Source of the DNA: Chloroflexota bacterium
GTDB taxonomy: Bacteria; Chloroflexota; UBA6077; FW602-bin22; CADDYW01
DNA length: 36,866 nucleotides
Reading direction: 5' to 3'
Assembly (NCBI GenBank): GCA_021324795.1
Contig: JAJPIK010000122.1
Span: 1-36,866 of the forward strand
Both the position numbers and the translations under genes were made by a program. The notes beneath the pieces are model-generated. The model made no database searches. It worked only from the letters and a program-made list of their open reading frames with translations, and had not been told where the DNA came from. Of the stretch, positions 15,169 to 22,811 are shown one piece after another. The stretch's first letter is position 1; every line of letters begins with the position of its first letter.

Positions 15169-16568
15169 CCTTGCTCCTTATACTCCCCACTGCCAAGCAA
15201 CTCCCGAAAATATGGATTCACGAGCCGATTATCCAGGTCAAATTGCTTTCGGTAGCTCTCGAACTTTTGGATGCGGTCGCCGAACGCGATCTGGACCTGC
15301 TCGAGGGTGAGCAAGTTCGTCTGGTTGAATAGTGGCGTGCCGTGGTGCTGAGTGCAGAAGTTGTTATAGGCTCTCAGGAAATCTTCCCAGCCGGGATTAC
15401 CAGTTGAGACTGGATCGAACGTCATGACCGGACCGTTGAAGGAGTACGAGAAGAGGGAGCTCGTGTCGTGCTGGATCCGGTAGCCTACGCTCGTGATATC
15501 GAAGCGGTATCCCTTGGTTCGGTAGTATTCCTGACAGAAGTGGAAGTAGGCGCGCAAGCTATCGATGTATTCTTCTTCGGGGAAGGCCCAAATGCTGAAG
15601 GTGTAACGGCTATCTTCGCCGTAGCCCATCTCCGGGTAACGAATCTGTTGGTCAGTCGGTACAGTATTTTGACCACGGATCAGTGTGGAGAGAACTATGC
15701 TAACCAGCCGATAGAAGCCGTTCAGGAGTGCGTCACGTAGCCTCGTGATGGGGACGTAGGAGGACACGAAATGAGAGTAGCCCGGCCCAAAGGTCGCCCA
15801 GACAAAGTTCCGAACTGCCCACTGCCAGGTAGTAAAGTTCGTCGTCGGCGTCGCTGGATGGTAGCGGCGGAATTCGACGGTAATCGAGTCGATGAAAGGG
15901 TTAATGTACAACATGATCGATTCGCCGCGCGCTTTGAGCTCGGGCAGGCGGCGGGCGAACTCGTCCAGACTGAAGGTCTGGTGGTAGAGCTGCATCGCCT
16001 GGAGCGGCTGGACTTTGAACGTCACCTCGTAAATGATCCCGAACAGCCCATAGCTGGAGCGTGCGACTTGCAAGAGCTCCGGTTGGTCTTCGCCGATCTC
16101 GATCTTCTCACCGGCTGATGTGATCATCTTGATCCGGGTGGCATAAGAGCATACCTGACCAAACTCTCCGGGCATCGAAGCGTCCTTGGTTCCGCCGCAA
16201 GCGGCGCTGCCAATCGAGAGGTTACCGAGTTCGACGTTCACGTAAAATTGCAAGCCGTAGCGCTGGAGCTGCTTAGCGACGTCGATGTAGAGAGCGCCGG
16301 CCTCTGCGGTGACAGAATCGGGACTAATGTCGAGAACCCGGTTCAGATTTCGCATGACGACGAGCGTTCCCCCTTCGGCAACGCCACAGGCCGTGGTCGA
16401 ATGGTTCGACCCGACCGCGCGAACCGGACCGGGGAACCGCTCATGGTCGCGCATGATCTCCACGATTTCGTCGGCGTTCCGTGGATAAACCACGACCGCG
16501 GGAGAGGAAACAATACTCCCGAACCAATTGCGCACCTGGATAGGGCTCGCCGTCACCATCTGAGACAC
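15165..16568 (-). CDS. VAO-family FAD oxidoreductase (gulonolactone/arabinonolactone oxidase-like)
   Basis: A 467-residue protein with the PCMH-type FAD domain: the segment AVGSNHSTTACG (His56, the usual site of covalent FAD attachment), then RVLDISPDSVTAEAGALYIDVAKQL and NLSIGSAACGGTKDAS. The C-terminal half resembles the aldonolactone-oxidase cap, ending in a region with HHGTPLFNQTNLLT. The GTG at 16568 is preferred: GGGAGGT stands seven to eight bases upstream; the ATG at 16559 and longer frames are alternatives. It is the first gene of a five-gene minus-strand operon and overlaps the GMC gene by ATGA. Together they suggest stepwise oxidation of a sugar, polyol or lactone at the membrane (inference). 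Confidence 0.85.
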   Translation of the reverse strand: MSQMVTASPIQVRNWFGSIVSSPAVVVYPRNADEIVEIMRDHERFPGPVRAVGSNHSTTACGVAEGGTLVVMRNLNRVLDISPDSVTAEAGALYIDVAKQLQRYGLQFYVNVELGNLSIGSAACGGTKDASMPGEFGQVCSYATRIKMITSAGEKIEIGEDQPELLQVARSSYGLFGIIYEVTFKVQPLQAMQLYHQTFSLDEFARRLPELKARGESIMLYINPFIDSITVEFRRYHPATPTTNFTTWQWAVRNFVWATFGPGYSHFVSSYVPITRLRDALLNGFYRLVSIVLSTLIRGQNTVPTDQQIRYPEMGYGEDSRYTFSIWAFPEEEYIDSLRAYFHFCQEYYRTKGYRFDITSVGYRIQHDTSSLFSYSFNGPVMTFDPVSTGNPGWEDFLRAYNNFCTQHHGTPLFNQTNLLTLEQVQIAFGDRIQKFESYRKQFDLDNRLVNPYFRELLGSGEYKEQG

Positions 16569-16985
16569 CAGACTTACCTCCCTGTGGCTGCCTATTCTTG
16601 ATTGAACGAGCAAGGTACTGGTGGGGTTGGACGTAATCTTGTCGTCAGAACGACCCTGCAGATTACGCGACATCGGGAGCATGGTTGAAGCCGTGTCCGG
16701 AGAGCGCGGACAACCACGCATCCTTGCAGTCTCGTTCGCGTTACTTAAAATGTCTGGATCTCGATGGACGTGATCTGATGTATCGTGCGTTAAGTGAGGG
16801 CTATCTTAGCACGAGTAGCAGATGTTGGCAACCAGCCGAGAATGGCCGCCTGGCTTGTGAGCCAGCAGCGCGGCGAGAGGATCCCTGGACTTTCTGCCCA
16901 ATCCTGCTAGAATGGCCGCACCGCACCGAGAAGGGATGGCGGCGCGGCTGATCCTAAAACACAGATGAGGTCAGGAAAGACTAAC
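16569..16985. promoter_or_regulatory. Divergent intergenic region, FAD oxidase / Gfo
   Basis: This stretch of about 417 bases contains no convincing gene. The best promoter on the plus strand is TGGACT (16886-16891), 16 bases, then TAGAAT (16908-16913), which could serve the dehydrogenase at 16986. No repeat or dyad of note was seen in the rest. Confidence 0.4.
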
Positions 16986-18032
16986 GTGAGCAGACTTCGT
17001 TTTGGTATCGTTGGAACTGGCGGTATTGCTCACCATCACGCAGTGGCATTGCAGGCGCTGAGCGCGGACGCCGAGTTGATTGCTTGCGCTGACGTCCAAC
17101 CCGAGCGTGCCCGGCAGTTTGCCGCTACCTATGAAATCCCTCACGCTTACGATTCGGCGCGGAAGATGCTCGACGCCGGTGGTCTCGATGTCGTCTGTGT
17201 ATGTACTCCCCACCCTCAGCATGCCGAGCCCTTGCTGCTCGCTGCCGAACGGGGGATCCACGGTGTCGTCGAGAAGCCGATGACGCCCACCCTGCCGGAA
17301 GCCGATCGGGTTCTGGAAGCGGTGGCGAAGCATGGGACCAAGCTCAGTGTCGTCAGTCAGCGGCGCTGGCTTCCCGCTGCCCAGCGCATTCGCCAGGCAA
17401 TCGACGCCGGAAAGCTCGGCTCACGGATCATCCTCGGTGAGACCTATTGCGAGATGTGGCGAGACGCTGCCTACTACGCGCGCGATGCCTGGCGTGGGCG
17501 CTGGGACACCGAAGGGGGTGGGGTGATGATGAACCAGTCGCCTCACAATCTCGACTTCTTGCTTTGGTACATGGGGCCAGCCGACGAGATCTTCGGTTAC
17601 TGGTCCAATATTAACCATCCCTACGTCGAGATCGAAGACAACGCGGTCGCGGTGATCAAGTTCAAGAGTGGTGGCCTCGGTATCGTCAAAGGCACGGTAA
17701 GCATGAACCCGCCCCGCCGGATCCACGGCGTGACTCTGGTCGGCGAGAGCGGACCGACAGTTAGTCTCGACTGCTGGGAGTTCGCGACCGCTCAGAATGA
17801 CATCTGGACAATCCCCGAGGACCAGGCCAAGCTGGCCGAATGGCGCCAGCACGACCAAAGTTTCGGCAGCGGTGAGTTCCCCAACTTTCACGCCTACCAG
17901 CTCCGCGACGTCATCGATGCCATCCGCCTCGGCCGCGACCCCGCCGTCACCGGCGAAGACGGTCGCCGTGTCGTCGCAATCATCCAGGGCATCTACGAGT
18001 CGGGAAGGACCGGTCGGCCGGTGAAGCTCTAG
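16986..18032 (+). CDS. Gfo/Idh/MocA family NAD(P)-dependent dehydrogenase
   Basis: A 348-residue sugar or cyclitol dehydrogenase-type protein. The N-terminal Rossmann fold starts with RLRFGIVGTGGIAHHH (G-x-G-x2-G type), and the family signature EKP is in GVVEKPMTPTLPEAD. The C-terminal alpha/beta domain contains GGGVMMNQSPHNLDFLLW with the usual catalytic-region His. The GTG at 16986 is chosen over the ATG at 16965 because AGGAAAG lies six bases before it. A zinc-type alcohol dehydrogenase follows 40 bases later, so the pair likely acts on one sugar, inositol or aldonate pathway. The exact substrate is unknown. Confidence 0.92.
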   Translation: MSRLRFGIVGTGGIAHHHAVALQALSADAELIACADVQPERARQFAATYEIPHAYDSARKMLDAGGLDVVCVCTPHPQHAEPLLLAAERGIHGVVEKPMTPTLPEADRVLEAVAKHGTKLSVVSQRRWLPAAQRIRQAIDAGKLGSRIILGETYCEMWRDAAYYARDAWRGRWDTEGGGVMMNQSPHNLDFLLWYMGPADEIFGYWSNINHPYVEIEDNAVAVIKFKSGGLGIVKGTVSMNPPRRIHGVTLVGESGPTVSLDCWEFATAQNDIWTIPEDQAKLAEWRQHDQSFGSGEFPNFHAYQLRDVIDAIRLGRDPAVTGEDGRRVVAIIQGIYESGRTGRPVKL

Positions 18033-18072
18033 AAGAGCCAATGATTCTTGTAACCTGTAAAGGGGGCTAACC

Positions 18073-19179
18073 ATGTACGCGTCACAAGGCAAGCCTGGCC
18101 GAAGTGGTCGCGCCGGGACAGTGGTCCGGACCGGGCGCGCGGTGGTGATGATTGGCAAAGAGTTCGAAATTCGGGAGTATCCGGTGCCGGATCCGGCGCC
18201 GGGCACGGTTCTTTTGCGCCAGGAGCTGGCTGGTATTTGTGGCACTGACCTGCACAACTGGGAGCATGGCCGCCTTTCTGGCCAGATTCTCCTTGGCCAT
18301 GAGAACGTTGGCATTATCGACAAGCTTGGCGAAGGGGTCGACCGCGACTATCTTGGCCAGAAAGTCGAGCCGGGTGACCGAGTCGTCTTCGCGCCGGGGA
18401 CGCCATCTGGCGCCTACGGCTTCCAGCAGGCTGACGAAGCGCCGCACTTTCGGGGTGGCTTTGCCGAGTACATCTACCTGGCCCAGCCGGAGACCTGCTT
18501 TGTGAAGACCAGGCTACCGGCCGAGGCAGCGGTGCTCTCCGAGCCATTTCAAGTGGGTGTCCACGGTGTGCTGCGCTCCAAGCTGACCTTCGGCGACACT
18601 GTCGTCATACAGGGCTCGGGGGCGATTGGCTTGATGACTTTGATTGCCGCCAAGCTCAGCGGAGCTGGCCGATTGATCGTCATCGGCGGACCGAAGGGGC
18701 GCCTGGAGAAGGCGAAAATGCTGGGTGCCGACCTGACCATCGACATCGGCGAGGTGAAAGATCCAGCCGAGCGAACGAAGATTGTCAAAGAGCACACCGC
18801 GAAGAACGCGGGAGCCGACGTTGTCTTCGAATGCGCCGGTTTCCTCGGTGCCATCACCGAAGGGCTGGGCTACCTGCGACGGAGTGGAACATACGTGGAG
18901 ATGGGCCATTTTGTCGATGTGGGCTCGCTTCAGCTCAACCCGAACCAGGAGTTGATGCGTCGAAACCTGCGCCTGGAAGCGGTCTGGGGCGGTGGCTCCA
19001 ACGATTACTTCGTCCGGGCCCACCAGGTCATGTCGCGGGGCGAGGTTCCTTTCCAGGATCTGGTCGACCCGATTTTGCCGCTGGAGCGCGTCGCCGATGG
19101 GTTCAACGCCTTACATAACGGCTACAAACTGGAGGGTCGAGACGTTCTGAAAGTAGCGGTTCGGGGCGGGCTAGTCTGA
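18073..19179 (+). CDS. Zinc-type alcohol/polyol dehydrogenase (MDR), without structural-zinc cysteines
   Basis: A 368-residue medium-chain dehydrogenase. Catalytic zinc ligands Cys56 (GICGTD) and His76-Glu77 (LGHENVG) are present, and the Rossmann segment reads VIQGSGAIGLMTLIAAKLSGA. The lobe that normally holds four structural-zinc cysteines reads APGTPSGAYGFQQADEAPHF and has none. The ATG at 18073 follows AGGGGG. It is paired with the Gfo/Idh/MocA gene 40 bases upstream. Similar proteins are annotated as threonine or sorbitol dehydrogenases; the substrate cannot be assigned. Confidence 0.9.
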   Translation: MYASQGKPGRSGRAGTVVRTGRAVVMIGKEFEIREYPVPDPAPGTVLLRQELAGICGTDLHNWEHGRLSGQILLGHENVGIIDKLGEGVDRDYLGQKVEPGDRVVFAPGTPSGAYGFQQADEAPHFRGGFAEYIYLAQPETCFVKTRLPAEAAVLSEPFQVGVHGVLRSKLTFGDTVVIQGSGAIGLMTLIAAKLSGAGRLIVIGGPKGRLEKAKMLGADLTIDIGEVKDPAERTKIVKEHTAKNAGADVVFECAGFLGAITEGLGYLRRSGTYVEMGHFVDVGSLQLNPNQELMRRNLRLEAVWGGGSNDYFVRAHQVMSRGEVPFQDLVDPILPLERVADGFNALHNGYKLEGRDVLKVAVRGGLV

Positions 19180-19303
19180 TGCTGACCCCAGTGAAGTTGA
19201 CAAACCCCCGGTTGAACAGTGGCGTTGTATCGCTGATGTAATCGCCGCCGCGTATCAACGAGACGAAGACCGGGTGGCCATTGTGCGTCACCGCTTTCAC
19301 GAT

Positions 19304-19666
19304 CTACACGCGAAACGCGTCGAGCAGAGCGCGCAACGCGAGTGGGGAAAACGGTTTGGTAAGAATGCGATCTGCTCCTGCTTCGTTGCAGCGCTCAAGG
19401 TTCAGAGGATCGACAAAGGCTGTCAGCATCACGACGACAGTATTATGGAGTTCAGGAGTAGCTTTAATACGCTGGCAGACCTCCGCTCCCGACATCTGAG
19501 GAAGGCCAAGATCAAGAAGGACGACCGCAGGATGCTCGCGTTGGACGATATCCAGCGCACTTGCGCCGTCACCTGCTTCGAGGATCTCCCAACCGGTGCC
19601 CGCCACGGCGCGGGCGACGAGAGACCGAACGCTCGCATCGTCTTCGACGATCAACAGTTTGACCAA
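19304..19666 (-). CDS. Single-domain response regulator (receiver only), RR1
   Basis: A 120-residue CheY-like receiver with all key residues: acidic pair in LLIVEDD, phospho-acceptor Asp52 in VVLLDLGLP, and Lys in ILTKPFSP. No output domain follows, so it signals by protein contact, or feeds a phosphorelay. The start is a TTG at 19666; no better in-frame start was seen. It is downstream of another receiver gene (19922-20353) on the same strand, and no histidine kinase is adjacent. Confidence 0.85.
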   Translation of the reverse strand: MVKLLIVEDDASVRSLVARAVAGTGWEILEAGDGASALDIVQREHPAVVLLDLGLPQMSGAEVCQRIKATPELHNTVVVMLTAFVDPLNLERCNEAGADRILTKPFSPLALRALLDAFRV

Positions 19667-19672
19667 CAGCCA

Positions 19673-19840
19673 TCACCCGCGATAGGCGTACCCGTACCCG
19701 CGTGCCCATCTCACAGCACGCCCAATTCGCCACCTTCTGCCGCCGATTTTATCCGCGTGACTTACAGTGGAATTACGCTCTCCAGGCGAGTGACCATCTA
19801 CGGGAAGCGACCAGGCAAAGTCCCGGTAGTCTCGCGTCAT
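19673..19840 (-). CDS. Possible small protein before RR1
   Basis: A 55-residue frame with an AAGGAA-type site a few bases before its ATG, ending six bases before the TTG start of RR1. The product is Arg/Gly-rich with WSLPVDGHSPGERN. Codon third positions show little GC preference, so it may be spurious. No family recognised. Confidence 0.2.
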   Translation of the reverse strand: MTRDYRDFAWSLPVDGHSPGERNSTVSHADKIGGRRWRIGRAVRWARGYGYAYRG

Positions 19841-19921
19841 AGTTCCTTGGCCGCGGCCAGGTCCGCCGGCTCGGAGGCGGATTGCTTAACGAACCCCTAC
19901 CTCTCACGGACGGAGGACCCG

Positions 19922-20353
19922 CTAATGGCTTGAATCGTCGATAGAAGGTTGGCTTAGAGTAGTCGTCGGTTGAGAGGGAACAGGACGACCCTTTCCGAGG
20001 TAGTAGGAGACTTTTGCGCGGAGTGTTGGGGGATCGAACGGCTTGGAGATGAAGTCGTCGGCCCCACTCCGCACTGCGTCCTGCGCCTCTTCGAACGACA
20101 GCGCTGTCATCACCAGGATCGGGAGGGTCGGGCGGTCGCGCTTAAATATCTGGAGCAAGCGAAAGCCTGACACGACCGGCACGTTGAGGTCGAGCAGGAT
20201 GAGCGCCGGAGGGTGCTCATCAAAGGCTTTCAGCGCGGCGAGGCCGTCCGCCGCGACGGCCACCGTGTAGCCTGCCGTGAGTAGGCTCAGACTCAGTGCC
20301 TCGGCTAACGGGCGGTCGTCTTCGACGAGCAAGATGTGTTGCCCCCTGCTCAT
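19922..20353 (-). CDS. Single-domain response regulator, RR2
   Basis: A 143-residue receiver: acidic pair in LLVEDD, Asp55 in LILLDLNVPV, Thr in VMTALS, Lys in ISKPFDPP. A short disordered Ser/Thr/Pro tail (about 20 residues) replaces an output domain. The ATG at 20353 has GGGAGAG before it; the GTG at 20365 is a weaker option. It is one of three receiver-only genes in a row on the minus strand. Its kinase is not in the neighbourhood. Confidence 0.88.
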   Translation of the reverse strand: MSRGQHILLVEDDRPLAEALSLSLLTAGYTVAVAADGLAALKAFDEHPPALILLDLNVPVVSGFRLLQIFKRDRPTLPILVMTALSFEEAQDAVRSGADDFISKPFDPPTLRAKVSYYLGKGRPVPSQPTTTLSQPSIDDSSH

Positions 20354-20535
20354 GTTCTCTCCCACGATCTCAGGTACGCTTCAACTTGCCTCTGACTATA
20401 TCTCTCTGGGCTTGGCTGCATCTGCGAGCCTTGCGAGAAGCGCCGTCAACCCTGCCCAATTGCGATCTCTCCGCGCTCGATGATCTGCGCCAGGAAAGAT
20501 CTCCTCGCGTAGGCATAGGCACAGTTCCCTCTCTC

Positions 20536-20988
20536 TTAATCTACAGCTCCCGAGGGCAAAGTCACGATCGTCAGCCAAAAACTCTCAATCGACCGTACGA
20601 CGGTGATGAATTGGTCCAGGTCGACCGGCTTGGTAATGTAGCAATTTGCGCGGAGCTCATAGCTGCGCAGGATATCCTGCTCGGCTTGAGAGGTGGTCAG
20701 GATCACGACCGGGATTATTTTCAGGTTGGGATCGACTTTGATCTCGGCTAGGACCTCGCGGCCATCCTTTCGAGGAAGATTGAGGTCGAGAAGGATCAGG
20801 TCCGGACGTGGGGCATCACGATGGGGACCCAGATGGTGCAAATACCTGAGGGCTTCCTCGCCGTCCGACGCGACGTTGAGGGTATTACGCACCTTCGCTT
20901 CGCGCAGTGCTTCGATGGTCAGCCGTACATCTCCTGGGTTGTCTTCGATGAGTAAGATATGCACCGGCCGCCCGGTCATTTTTGCCAT
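20536..20988 (-). CDS. Rcp1-type response regulator, RR3
   Basis: A 150-residue receiver of the Rcp1/CheY-like kind that partners bacteriophytochromes and similar hybrid kinases: [19 protein letters not shown], then [13 protein letters not shown], phospho-acceptor Asp68 in [13 protein letters not shown], and [11 protein letters not shown]. The start is uncertain between ATGs at 21003, 20988 and 20979; 20988 is used, with GAGATGG upstream. The long frame reaching 21309 has no support. Repeat site B (TTCAG-N6-TTCAG) lies 59-74 bases upstream. A light-sensing kinase would be expected elsewhere, but is not seen here. Confidence 0.88.
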   Translation of the reverse strand: MAKMTGRPVHILLIEDNPGDVRLTIEALREAKVRNTLNVASDGEEALRYLHHLGPHRDAPRPDLILLDLNLPRKDGREVLAEIKVDPNLKIIPVVILTTSQAEQDILRSYELRANCYITKPVDLDQFITVVRSIESFWLTIVTLPSGAVD

Positions 20989-21472
20989 TTTCCATCTCAA
21001 CATTCGAATACGGATCGTGTAACGGCTCCAGTATCGGCGGACGAGCCTGAATAAGCACTGAAAAGACGGTAGACTAACCTGCACAGAACCGGAAAGTCCG
21101 CTAGCAATGCTCGCCCAGTCGGCTTCGCGAGCTTCAAATCGATTGGAGACGACGCCCGTTCGGCAACGTTCGGAACCGGCTAACACGCTTGGCAAGCCTC
21201 TACTTTTTGTTATGCCGGCCGTCTGCCCACTGTCGCCGCGAAGGTCCGAATGCCCGGGTAACTGGCTGAGGGTGGTGACGACATTCCCCCAGTCAATGCG
21301 ACATGCCAACGATGTGGGAAGCAGCGAGCGCGGTGGACCAGCGGCAGGCGCATCCGGCGCAGGCAGCCGAGCCCATGATCGCGCTCATCGCCTGGTGAGA
21401 TGAAAGGAAAGGGGAAGCAGCAGTCTCAGGTATTAGTCTTGCAACACCTCCACGACCGGAGGAGAGAGGGCG
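20989..21472. promoter_or_regulatory. Divergent intergenic region with repeat site B
   Basis: CTGAA at 21047-21051 and at 21058-21062 are 11 bases apart, reading TTCAG-N6-TTCAG toward RR3 on the minus strand. The flanks (CTTTTCAG and TTCAGGCTCG) closely match site F at 32996-33011. The remaining 400 bases up to the flavodoxin gene show no convincing gene; the WrbA-like gene has GGAGGAGAG before its ATG. Confidence 0.6.
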
Positions 21473-22156
21473 ATGCAGGAGTGGCGGTCGGTGAACGTTC
21501 TGATCTGTTTTTACAGCCGATATGGCAACACGGCGAAGCTGGCGGAGGCCGTGGGCGAGGGCGCCCGGGTCTCGCCCGGGGACCAGGTCTGGCTCCGACG
21601 AGTCCCGGACCTTGAACCGGAAGACGTGATTCGCCAGGATGAGCGGTGGCAGCGGACACGAGAAGCTCTTCGTGCCCTTTATCCCGAGCCTCGGCTCGGC
21701 GAGCTGCAGCGGGCGGATGCTTTGGTGCTCGGTTCACCCGGCTACTTTGGCAATATGGCCGCGGCGTTGAAGCACTGGCTGGAAACGGAGCTGATCGGCC
21801 TCTGGCGGGGTGGAGAAATCGAAGAGAAGGCGGGAGCAGCGTTTTGCACCACCTCTACACTGCACGGCGGCAATGAGGTCACGATCTTCACGATGCTCAC
21901 GGCGCTGATGCACATCGGTTGCGTCGTCAGTCCGGCCGGCTATCTCGTGCCCACTTTGCGGCGAAACCAGATGCCCTACGGCGCGAGTGCAGTTACTGGT
22001 CCCAACGCCGACCTCTCACCGACCGCGGATGATCTGGCTGCAGCCCGCGCGCTGGGCTTTCGGGTCAGTCACGTCGCCCGCACCTTACTCGCAGGTCGTG
22101 CCCGAGAGGAGTTTCGCCGACGCTACCAACAATGGGGAGCCGCGCCGACTCCCTGA
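21473..22156 (+). CDS. Flavodoxin-like NAD(P)H:quinone oxidoreductase (WrbA-like)
   Basis: A 227-residue flavodoxin-fold protein. The FMN phosphate loop is SRYGNTAKLAEAV near the N-terminus; GSPGYFGNMAAALKHWLE and CTTSTLHGGNEVTIF are typical of WrbA/NQO proteins, which reduce quinones by two electrons and limit oxidative stress. The C-terminal 40 residues (AAARALGFRVSHVARTLLAG) fit the family. The start ATG at 21473 has GGAGGAGAG ahead of it. The gene stands alone and converges on the DinB gene with only 12 bases between stops. Confidence 0.9.
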   Translation: MQEWRSVNVLICFYSRYGNTAKLAEAVGEGARVSPGDQVWLRRVPDLEPEDVIRQDERWQRTREALRALYPEPRLGELQRADALVLGSPGYFGNMAAALKHWLETELIGLWRGGEIEEKAGAAFCTTSTLHGGNEVTIFTMLTALMHIGCVVSPAGYLVPTLRRNQMPYGASAVTGPNADLSPTADDLAAARALGFRVSHVARTLLAGRAREEFRRRYQQWGAAPTP

Positions 22157-22168
22157 GTAGCATACCCC

Positions 22169-22663
22169 CTAGCTCGGTTTGGAATAGAGCGTCTGGAATG
22201 CGCCGATCTCCGGGTAGAGCACGCTCTGCAGCGCGGCGAGAATCTGGCGCAGGTGGTCGAGATCGTGGTAGGCCCATTCGACGACGTGCTCGCGCACGGT
22301 GATCGGCCCGTAGCGCGGGTGCTGGCCGCTCCGCGCGAGCTGCGCCGGAGTGAGCGCTCGTAACATCGCCAAACTGTCCTCGCGCGCGGCAAGCCAGGCA
22401 TTGAGAATGGCCGCTGGCTCCGAGGGAACCGAGACAGAAGGGCCGGAGGTGAAAGTTGGATTTTCCTCGCGGACCATCCGTCGGATCCGCTCGGCGATCA
22501 CCGCGTTCTCGACCTGCAGGAGATGACGGAGAACCTGCTCAACCGACCAGGCATCTGGGGAGGGTTGGACCACCAGAACGCCTGGCGGCAGCGCAGTAAT
22601 GATTGAGCGCAATTGTATTGGCGTCGTTGCGAGGATGTCTAACGCCAAGTCAAAGGTATTCAT
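22169..22663 (-). CDS. DinB family protein
   Basis: A 164-residue four-helix DinB-like protein. The metal-binding His triad is visible as His47 in VLRHLLQVEN and the pair in YHDLDHLRQI near residues 140-147. DinB family members often act in thiol-dependent detoxification or as metal-dependent transferases; this one is unassigned. The ATG at 22663 has a GAGAGATCGCGGA leader, part of a 15-base element duplicated 27 bases upstream (see repeat). It converges on the WrbA-like gene. Confidence 0.88.
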   Translation of the reverse strand: MNTFDLALDILATTPIQLRSIITALPPGVLVVQPSPDAWSVEQVLRHLLQVENAVIAERIRRMVREENPTFTSGPSVSVPSEPAAILNAWLAAREDSLAMLRALTPAQLARSGQHPRYGPITVREHVVEWAYHDLDHLRQILAALQSVLYPEIGAFQTLYSKPS

Positions 22664-22702
22664 TCCGCGATCTCTCCATACCATACACATTCCGCGATCT
22701 CT
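22661..22702. repeat. 15-bp direct repeat carrying the DinB start region
   Basis: CATTCCGCGATCTCT occurs at 22661-22675 and at 22688-22702, 27 bases apart. On the minus strand each copy gives a GGAATG with upstream purines, so the ribosome site and start codon are duplicated in frame: the upper copy would add nine residues (MCMVWRDRG) to the protein. It is probably a small tandem duplication. Confidence 0.6.
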
Positions 22703-22811
22703 GACATTTTTAGGGAGCCATCACCATTCTCACCAAGGATACGCAACAACGCGCCGATTGTCACGCAGCCAAAGCTGGCTTCGACCAAGCGAGGATGGCG
22801 GATCGCCCAGG

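Noticed and set aside
17421..18323. Minus-strand frame of 300 codons opposite the Gfo and ADH genes
   Set aside because: Runs across two recognised genes; no domain features.
19103..19300. Minus-strand frame of 65 codons after RR1
   Set aside because: The first 40 residues look protein-like, but there is no clear ribosome site, no family, and it overlaps the ADH 3' end.
20989..21309. N-terminal extension of RR3 to 257 residues
   Set aside because: The extension has no receiver or other domain, and site B lies inside it; internal ATGs fit the family length.
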